This document shows positions 58,961 through 64,000 of a stretch of DNA of 64,000 nucleotides, piece by piece. The stretch's first letter is position 1; every line of letters begins with the position of its first letter. Where the stretch lies: positions 62,001 to 126,000 of the forward strand of contig JAGRNT010000005.1 in NCBI GenBank assembly GCA_020440605.1. Reading direction: 5' to 3'. The position numbers and the translations under genes were made by a program. A model generated the notes under the pieces. That model was given only the letters and a program-made list of their open reading frames with translations. It did not search any database and was not told the origin of the DNA. The DNA comes from a bacterium (GTDB taxonomy: Bacteria; 4484-113; JAFGCY01).

Positions 58961-60415
58961 ATGAATGACAAGGGCAGACAGGTGGCTGCAGGCGGAGGAG
59001 CGGAGGCGCTCCCGCCGCTGCTCGTGCCGCCGCCGGACCGCAAGGCCCGCCACATCCGTGATGCCGACGCTGCCAATGAGAAGCGCCGCCGGCCCTGGCT
59101 CGTGGCCTTCTTCAGCAGCAGGCGCCTGCACAGCGTGCTGATAATCGCCGCACTGGTCTACCTGTTCATCTGGATTCCGCACTACCTCTGGGAGATCACG
59201 CCGGAGATCCCGCTCAGGGTGATGGTGGTTGACAAGACCGTGCCCTTCGCGGACTACCGTGAGCATGCCGGACTGTTCTGGCTGATGCGCCACAACAAGA
59301 TCACCGACCCCGACAAGACTGATGACAACCGCTTCTATGATGAGGCCACGGACTACCTCGGCTTCTATCCGCCCCCGGATGACGACATCCTCGCGGCGGA
59401 GGATGAGGAGAATGCGCTGTTCAGCCTGGAGTTCGATCCGAACTTCATCGGCCCGCTGCGCGGTGAGCCCGTGGAGAAGCAGGTGCACTGGCGCTACGAC
59501 TACATCGAGGCTTCCGACCTGGCCGGGCGCGACCTGCTCTACCTCTGTGACAACTACGGCGTCTACAGCGCTGACTACTGGCAGTTCAAGGGCCAGGTGG
59601 CGCATACGATCCACTCCCCGCAGATCTACGGCGGACTGGAGCCCTCGGAACTGGATGCGATCGAGAGCTTTGTCAACGAGGGCGGCAAGACGATCATCTC
59701 CGAATTCAACACCCTGGCCTCGCCCAATGATGAAGTGCTGCGCGACCGGCTGGAGAACATCTTCGGAGTGGACTGGTCATACTGGATCGGCCGTTACTTC
59801 GTGGATTTCGGTGACGAGACGGACGTACCCTGGTGGATCTACGACCTCTACAAGGAGAACTACGGCCGGGACTGGGACCTCTCCGGCCCCGGCTACCTGC
59901 TCTGCCGCGACGAGGGCACGGACTTCTTCGTGCTCACCGCGGAGGAGGACCTGGCCCCGGGTGGAATGATGTTCGTGCCGCGCAAGGACTATGCCGAGCT
60001 GGATGTGATGCAGGGCTGCCAGCCCAGCACCTTCACCTACTGGTTCGACGTGGTTACCGTGCGGCCTGATCCGGAGGTGGAGATCCTCGCGGACTACGAA
60101 TTCAAGCTCACCGACAGCGGCAAGCGGAAGATGCTGGAGCACGGCCTGCCGCTGGTGCTGCCGGCGGTGGTGCGCAAGCGCGTGCACTACACCTCCTACT
60201 ACATGGCGGGCGAGATGACGGAGTTCGGCAAGGCCATGGGCCCGCCGGACACCCGTCTGACCCTGCACATCAACCGCAGCTTCTACGGCAGCGAGGTTCA
60301 GGGCAGCACGGGCTTCCCCTACTGGCATACCTCGTATCCGATGGTCACCAACATCCTGCGCCGTGAGGCGGATTTCCGCCAGCCCCTGGATGTGCCGGTC
60401 TACCCCTTCCGCTGA
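58961..60415 (+). CDS. Membrane-anchored protein with GATase-like extracytoplasmic domain
   Basis: One helix (about 58-78) separates a basic Pro-rich cytoplasmic N-terminus from a large outer domain. DLLYLCDNYGVYSADYWQF followed by GGLEPSELDAIESFVNEGGK has the layout of the glutamine-amidotransferase-like fold seen in DUF4350-type proteins, where it is non-catalytic. No catalytic Cys-His pair is evident. It follows the glycosyltransferase and shares a TGATG junction with the next gene. A role in handling or exporting the glycan is inferred from context. I chose ATG 58961; a GTG at 58946 is also possible. Confidence 0.7.
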   Translation: MNDKGRQVAAGGGAEALPPLLVPPPDRKARHIRDADAANEKRRRPWLVAFFSSRRLHSVLIIAALVYLFIWIPHYLWEITPEIPLRVMVVDKTVPFADYREHAGLFWLMRHNKITDPDKTDDNRFYDEATDYLGFYPPPDDDILAAEDEENALFSLEFDPNFIGPLRGEPVEKQVHWRYDYIEASDLAGRDLLYLCDNYGVYSADYWQFKGQVAHTIHSPQIYGGLEPSELDAIESFVNEGGKTIISEFNTLASPNDEVLRDRLENIFGVDWSYWIGRYFVDFGDETDVPWWIYDLYKENYGRDWDLSGPGYLLCRDEGTDFFVLTAEEDLAPGGMMFVPRKDYAELDVMQGCQPSTFTYWFDVVTVRPDPEVEILADYEFKLTDSGKRKMLEHGLPLVLPAVVRKRVHYTSYYMAGEMTEFGKAMGPPDTRLTLHINRSFYGSEVQGSTGFPYWHTSYPMVTNILRREADFRQPLDVPVYPFR

Positions 60416-61512
60416 TGAGCACTCCGCCGGTTCATCTTCAGAGCCTGCACTCCGATAAGCACAGCATGCGGCTCAGCCTCTGCATCCTGTTCGCGTTCTG
60501 CCTCGGCCTGGCCTGGCCTGGCCCTGCTGCGGCGCAGCCGGCACCTCCTGACCCGGAGCGAATGGTGGCCTGCTATATCTCCATGGGCTGCTGGGACCTT
60601 GAGCTGGTTGAGCAGCAGTTCAGCGAGCTGAGCGCCAGCGGGGTGGACTTCGTGATCGACTACGCCCTGTTCTGGTCGGAGCAGCCACAGGAGCGCCAGG
60701 CCTTCGATGCCTACATGGCCAGTGCCCGGAGGCATGGGATCAGCATCGGCTACTGCCTGTTCAGCCTGCTGGATGGTGCCACGCCTCGGGCGAATTCGCG
60801 GCAGATCGACACTCTGCTGGCCCAGGTTGAAATCCTGCGCCATGAATCACAGATCGGGGCCTGGTATGTACACGACGAAATCCTGCCGATGCTCAGTGGC
60901 GTGGATGGCACGGAGCGCTACAGCCTCTCGCTGGTGCAGATGCGCGAGCTCTACCGGCGCATTCACGAACTGGATCCCGGACGCCCACAGCTCTGTGTCT
61001 GGAACCAGCTGCCGGATCACGCCGAAATGCAGCGGCGCTTCGGACAGCGCTACTTCCCACACGGTTACCCGGACTGGATGAACTCCGCGGATGAGTTCGA
61101 GGCCGCGATGCAGAGCATGCTGCGGGACTGCTGCGACTGGGTGCTGGTGGACTGTTACCCCTACGGCGCACCCTGGCTGCCGGCTGAGCAGAGCATGCAG
61201 GATCTCGAAGCTGAGGTCAGCAGGCTCGTATCCCGGGCAGCGGAACTGCGTGGAGATGGGCAGCCCCTGCTGTTCGTGTATCAGAGTTTCGACTGGTGTG
61301 TATATGGCCGTGGCGAGAATTCCGCAGGCTTCCCCGGGGCAGCACGGATGCGGGCCATGCTGGCTGCCGCCTTTGCTGCAGGGGCCGACAATGCCGTTGC
61401 CTACTCCTGGTTCGACCTCGTCCGCCCGCTGGAACATGTCGAACAGGAAGAGCAGCGCGAAGCACTCGCGGAACTGAAGCTGATCCTCAGGGAGCTGCAG
61501 GCGCGACACTGA
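60415..61512 (+). CDS. Secreted TIM-barrel-like protein, probable glycoside hydrolase relative
   Basis: The start at 60415 overlaps the previous stop codon; an internal ATG at 60466 would begin directly with the signal peptide (MRLSLCILFAFCLGLA). The mature part alternates strands and helices in barrel order: VACYISMGCWDLELVEQQF, GVDFVIDYALFWSEQP, GAWYVHDEILPML and QLCVWNQLP. Asp-Glu in YVHDEIL and the Asp residues of LVDCYPYG are candidates for active-site acids. I cannot name the family with certainty. Context suggests action on the product of the glycosyltransferase operon. Confidence 0.7.
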   Translation: MSTPPVHLQSLHSDKHSMRLSLCILFAFCLGLAWPGPAAAQPAPPDPERMVACYISMGCWDLELVEQQFSELSASGVDFVIDYALFWSEQPQERQAFDAYMASARRHGISIGYCLFSLLDGATPRANSRQIDTLLAQVEILRHESQIGAWYVHDEILPMLSGVDGTERYSLSLVQMRELYRRIHELDPGRPQLCVWNQLPDHAEMQRRFGQRYFPHGYPDWMNSADEFEAAMQSMLRDCCDWVLVDCYPYGAPWLPAEQSMQDLEAEVSRLVSRAAELRGDGQPLLFVYQSFDWCVYGRGENSAGFPGAARMRAMLAAAFAAGADNAVAYSWFDLVRPLEHVEQEEQREALAELKLILRELQARH

Positions 61513-61560
61513 GCCTTCCGCGGCTGTCATAATGCAGGACAGTTCCCCCGGAGGATCCCG

Positions 61561-62709
61561 ATGCCGCGTTTCATCTGCCTGAGCCTGCTTGGACTGCTGT
61601 TCCTGCTGAATCCGGCCCATGCCGACTGGGCCTACCGTGAACCGCAGGAGATCGATGCCCTGGCCGGAGATGCGCTCGTGTCTCTCGAAAGCCAGCGTGC
61701 CGGCTGGGTGCTGGAAGGCCTGAACCTCGAAGCGGAGGGACAGCTGGCGGAGGCCGCGGCCTGCTACATCGCGGCCCTGCAGCCGGACAGCGCTAACTTC
61801 GAGGTGCTGCTGCGCCTGGCGGGCTGCTATGGCCAGCTCGGTGAGGCCAGTCTGGCGGCCGAGGCCCTGCGCCTGGCCCAGGAAGCGGGCCTGCGCAACA
61901 TCTCCCGCAGGATTGACGACCCGCGTTTCGACCCGGTGCGCGAGGACTACAGCTTCCGGCTGGCGGCGGATGTGCTGCGCAGCCGCGAGGAGCGCTACCA
62001 CGAGCAGATGGGGGACAGCCTGCTCGTGCCGATGGGGGCGATGGGCAGCGTGCGCTACTTCCTGCCTGATGACTATGACGAACAGCGCAGCTATACCCTC
62101 GTGGTGATGCTGCACGGGGCGACGGGTACGCCGGAAAACGTGGCGGCCTGGGGCATGCAGATGCCGCACCGCGACTTCATCCTCGCCGCTCCGGCCGCGC
62201 CCTATCCGGTGTTCAGCGACCATCAGGACAGCCGCATCTGGTGGCCGGGCGGGATTGAGGACGGCCTGCGCATGTCCTACCTCGAGCAGTGCGCCGACTA
62301 TGTCAGCCAGGTCGTGGAGAGCATGCGCGGACGCTACAGCATCGGCAAGGTGGTGCTCGGGGGCTTCAGCCAGGGTGGGATGCTGGCCAGTTACTGCGCC
62401 CTCACGCGTCCCGGGGCATATGACGCCCTGGGCTGCTTCAGCACCACGCTTTACGTCACGGATGAACTGCCGCGTCGCGAGCTGGACTTCCCGGTGTTCT
62501 CCGGGCATGGCCTGCGCGATACGGCGGTCCGGCCGGAACAGAGTGAGATGCTGGCGGACTTCCTGGAGGAACAGGGCTGCACGGTGACGCGTTTCAGCTT
62601 CGACGGCGGGCATGAGATCAGCGTGCAGGAACTCGAGGCTTTCTGCGACTGGCTGGACGCCCTGAATGCGCAGCCGGCGGGGAACATTGCCGCGGCCTCC
62701 GATGTCTGA
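61561..62709 (+). CDS. Secreted alpha/beta-hydrolase esterase with TPR-like N-terminus
   Basis: A signal peptide (1-21) is followed by a TPR-like segment (AEAAACYIAALQPDSANFEV) and, from about 150, an esterase domain. The catalytic triad is visible: S270 in LGGFSQGGM, D320 in GHGLRDTAV and H351 in DGGHEIS; LHGATGTPEN forms the oxyanion region. It resembles the phospholipase/carboxylesterase and acetyl-xylan-esterase-like groups, so removal of acyl groups from a surface glycan is one option. A strong GGAGG ribosome site precedes the ATG. Confidence 0.85.
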   Translation: MPRFICLSLLGLLFLLNPAHADWAYREPQEIDALAGDALVSLESQRAGWVLEGLNLEAEGQLAEAAACYIAALQPDSANFEVLLRLAGCYGQLGEASLAAEALRLAQEAGLRNISRRIDDPRFDPVREDYSFRLAADVLRSREERYHEQMGDSLLVPMGAMGSVRYFLPDDYDEQRSYTLVVMLHGATGTPENVAAWGMQMPHRDFILAAPAAPYPVFSDHQDSRIWWPGGIEDGLRMSYLEQCADYVSQVVESMRGRYSIGKVVLGGFSQGGMLASYCALTRPGAYDALGCFSTTLYVTDELPRRELDFPVFSGHGLRDTAVRPEQSEMLADFLEEQGCTVTRFSFDGGHEISVQELEAFCDWLDALNAQPAGNIAAASDV

Positions 62710-62740
62710 TATCCGGGATGCCATCCCCACTTTCTGGGGA

Positions 62741-62746
62741 TAGAAT
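62741..62746 (+). promoter_or_regulatory. -10 hexamer of a near-leaderless transcript
   Basis: TAGAAT ends 8 nt before the ATG at 62755; the interval CAAACGGG offers no good ribosome site. Confidence 0.45.
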
Positions 62747-62754
62747 CAAACGGG

Positions 62755-63216
62755 ATGCGATCACTCTTCCTCATCAGCGCGATCATCTGCACGGTCCTCG
62801 TGATGGCCAATGTGCCGCGCCTGCCCTGGATTGATCCCGGGGACACCGTGGTGATCTTCAAGGGCTTCAACCACGGCATCATCGGCTTCAGCTACATGGG
62901 CAGCTGGGCGCTCGTGGTGGGCGGGATCTACCAGCTGCTGCTTGGCGTGGTCTACTGGGACATGGACACCGGCGACCATGAGCGCTGGCAGTTCACCCTG
63001 GACAGCGGCAGCACCAGCCGTTTCCTTGCCATCGCCGGTGTGGTCTGCCTGATCCTCGGCGGGATGTGGCTGTACTTCTGCTTCAGCAATGACTTCTTCC
63101 GCTGGCCGGCGGGCGTGATGAGCAGCCTCGGAGCGCTGTTCACCACCGCGCTGTACTGGTTCGCCTTCCCGCTGCTGGAGCAGGTCGGGATGGACCGCGA
63201 GGAGATCGGAGTCTAG
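62755..63216 (+). CDS. Four-helix membrane protein of unknown function, 153 aa
   Basis: Hydrophobic segments lie at about 3-20, 45-68, 88-110 and 118-140, with a short acidic segment (DMDTGDHERWQF) between the second and third. No known family is recognised. The stop codon overlaps the end of deoC by 4 nt in convergent orientation. Confidence 0.75.
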   Translation: MRSLFLISAIICTVLVMANVPRLPWIDPGDTVVIFKGFNHGIIGFSYMGSWALVVGGIYQLLLGVVYWDMDTGDHERWQFTLDSGSTSRFLAIAGVVCLILGGMWLYFCFSNDFFRWPAGVMSSLGALFTTALYWFAFPLLEQVGMDREEIGV

Positions 63217-63884
63217 GAGGCGAGGATCGCTTCCGAGCTGCTGGTGCCGATGATGTCAGCGCCGGCGTCAATCATGCGCTGGGCATCCTCCCTGCTGCGT
63301 ACTCCGCCGCTGCACTTCACGATCCGCTCGTCACCCAGTTCGCGGCGGATCAGTTCCACATGCTCCACCCGCGTTGCCTCGCGGCCGTAGCCGGTGCTGG
63401 TCTTGACGCAGTCCACGGGTGAATCACGCAGCACATGCACCACCTCGACGATGCGCGCATCCCCGAGGATCGGGGTCTCGATGATCGCCTTCAGCATCCG
63501 TTTGTGGCGGCGGCAGAGCCCGCCGAGTTTGCCGGCCTCGGCGGCGAGCTTCGAGATGTTGCCATTCACGATCGCGAACAGGTCCATGACGACGTCGAAT
63601 TCGTCGATGCCCTGCTCCATCAGCTCCTCGATCATGAAGTACTTTGCCGATGCCGACTCCATCCCGAGCGGGTAGGCGATCACGGTTGCCACTTTCAGGG
63701 CCGGATTGTGCTTCTTCACGGTGCCGGCCAGCACCGGGCTGACGCAGAGGCTGCGCAGGTTGAGGCGCTGCACCAGTTCCACCTGGGCCCGCAGCGCGGC
63801 CACGCTGGCCGCTGCATCGACCTTGAGGAAGGCCTGGTCAAGCCGCGTGTGCAGGGCCGCTTCGGCGGGTGGTCTCGCAAACAT
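63213..63884 (-). CDS. deoC: Deoxyribose-phosphate aldolase
   Basis: This class I aldolase splits 2-deoxyribose 5-phosphate into glyceraldehyde 3-phosphate and acetaldehyde. K161 in CVKTSTGYG is the Schiff-base Lys, K190 in IVKCSGGVRS the second active-site Lys (family VKASGG), and D97 in DEFDVVMD the acidic partner. The 223 residues are normal. TACAAT ends 6 nt before the ATG, so the transcript is probably leaderless. It is transcribed away from the truncated gene at the window end. Confidence 0.95.
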   Translation of the reverse strand: MFARPPAEAALHTRLDQAFLKVDAAASVAALRAQVELVQRLNLRSLCVSPVLAGTVKKHNPALKVATVIAYPLGMESASAKYFMIEELMEQGIDEFDVVMDLFAIVNGNISKLAAEAGKLGGLCRRHKRMLKAIIETPILGDARIVEVVHVLRDSPVDCVKTSTGYGREATRVEHVELIRRELGDERIVKCSGGVRSREDAQRMIDAGADIIGTSSSEAILAS

Positions 63885-63890
63885 GTTGAC

Positions 63891-63896
63891 ATTGTA
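63891..63896 (-). promoter_or_regulatory. -10 hexamer of deoC (leaderless)
   Basis: The minus strand reads TACAAT followed by 6 nt and the deoC ATG, with no Shine-Dalgarno sequence. Confidence 0.65.
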
Positions 63897-63924
63897 TGGC
63901 CTGCCCGCGGCCGCCCGGCAGTTG

Positions 63925-63930
63925 TATAAT
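63925..63930 (+). promoter_or_regulatory. -10 hexamer of the gene cut at the right edge (leaderless)
   Basis: A consensus TATAAT ends 6 nt before the GTG at 63937. It lies 28 nt from the divergent deoC hexamer with identical spacing to its start codon. Confidence 0.65.
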
Positions 63931-63936
63931 GGCGCC

Positions 63937-64000
63937 GTGTTGATCTGGCAGCAATCCCAGTCCGAGGCCGGCGGGCAGGAGGCAGAGCAGCCCCGTTCCC
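63937..64000 (+). CDS. Start of a gene truncated by the window edge
   Basis: A GTG 6 nt after TATAAT opens a frame that stays open to the end, beginning LIWQQSQSEAGGQEAEQPRS after the initiator. Only about 21 residues are visible, acidic and Gln-rich, so neither family nor function can be given. The call rests on the promoter-to-start spacing shared with deoC and other genes here. Confidence 0.5.
   Translation, partial: MLIWQQSQSEAGGQEAEQPRS

Noticed and set aside
63886..63891. TTGACA as the -35 of the gene at 63937
   Set aside because: The distance to TATAAT is 33 nt, far from the required 16-18; it is also part of the deoC start region.

Overview
The window is a GC-rich stretch of a bacterial chromosome from a lineage I cannot name. 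There is no rRNA, tRNA, phage, transposase or CRISPR array that I can see. Many lipobox lipoproteins, a flagellar stator pair with FliL, plsY and complex I-type genes point to a motile bacterium with an elaborate cell surface, probably diderm. Numerous secreted proteins carry PKD, pre-peptidase-type, dockerin-like, ankyrin, propeller or subtilase domains. At least nine genes appear leaderless: a TANNNT hexamer ends only 6-8 nt before the start codon, with no Shine-Dalgarno sequence.

Layout. 1-7651: a cut-off lipoprotein, a MocR-type regulator with a clear repeat operator, three paralogous 57-58-residue small proteins interleaved with two Asp/Asn/Gly-rich lipoproteins that share a 63-nt promoter module, and a second MocR regulator. 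7648-20104: secreted or lipid-anchored proteins (dockerin-like lipoprotein, M28 peptidase with PDZ, ankyrin lipoprotein, propeller protein, 1217-residue subtilase). 20292-29464: a tandem array of four paralogous PKD lipoproteins with a shared N-terminal domain I do not recognise. 29517-45995: a split complex I-like locus. 45989-53167: plsY, a PP2C phosphatase with a kinase-like N-terminus, an NHL lipoprotein, fliL, a small lipoprotein, motB, motA and a 36-residue membrane peptide. 53223-63216: an apparent extracellular glycan system (secreted clan-A hydrolase, receiver-only regulator, HEAT-repeat membrane protein, processive family 2 glycosyltransferase, anchored and secreted accessory proteins, an esterase). 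63213-64000: deoC and a divergent truncated gene.

The most unusual content is the complex I-like locus. nuoA and nuoB are separated by about 5.2 kb from nuoC-D-H-X-(I-like)-J-K-L-M. The antiporter-type and E-channel subunits keep their key Glu/Lys residues. The electron-transfer apparatus is erased: NuoB has no cysteine at all (all four N2 ligands replaced), NuoD lacks the His and Tyr that bind the quinone head group, the gene in the nuoI position is a membrane-fused protein whose NuoI-like tail has no cysteine, the NuoA loop Cys is Ser, NuoH carries an insertion of about 140 residues with about four helices at the quinone entry, and NuoJ and NuoK have N-terminal extensions. nuoN and nuoEFG are not here. 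All frames are intact. I infer a complex I-derived membrane machine that does not do quinone chemistry through Fe-S clusters. Its driving force and substrate are unknown.
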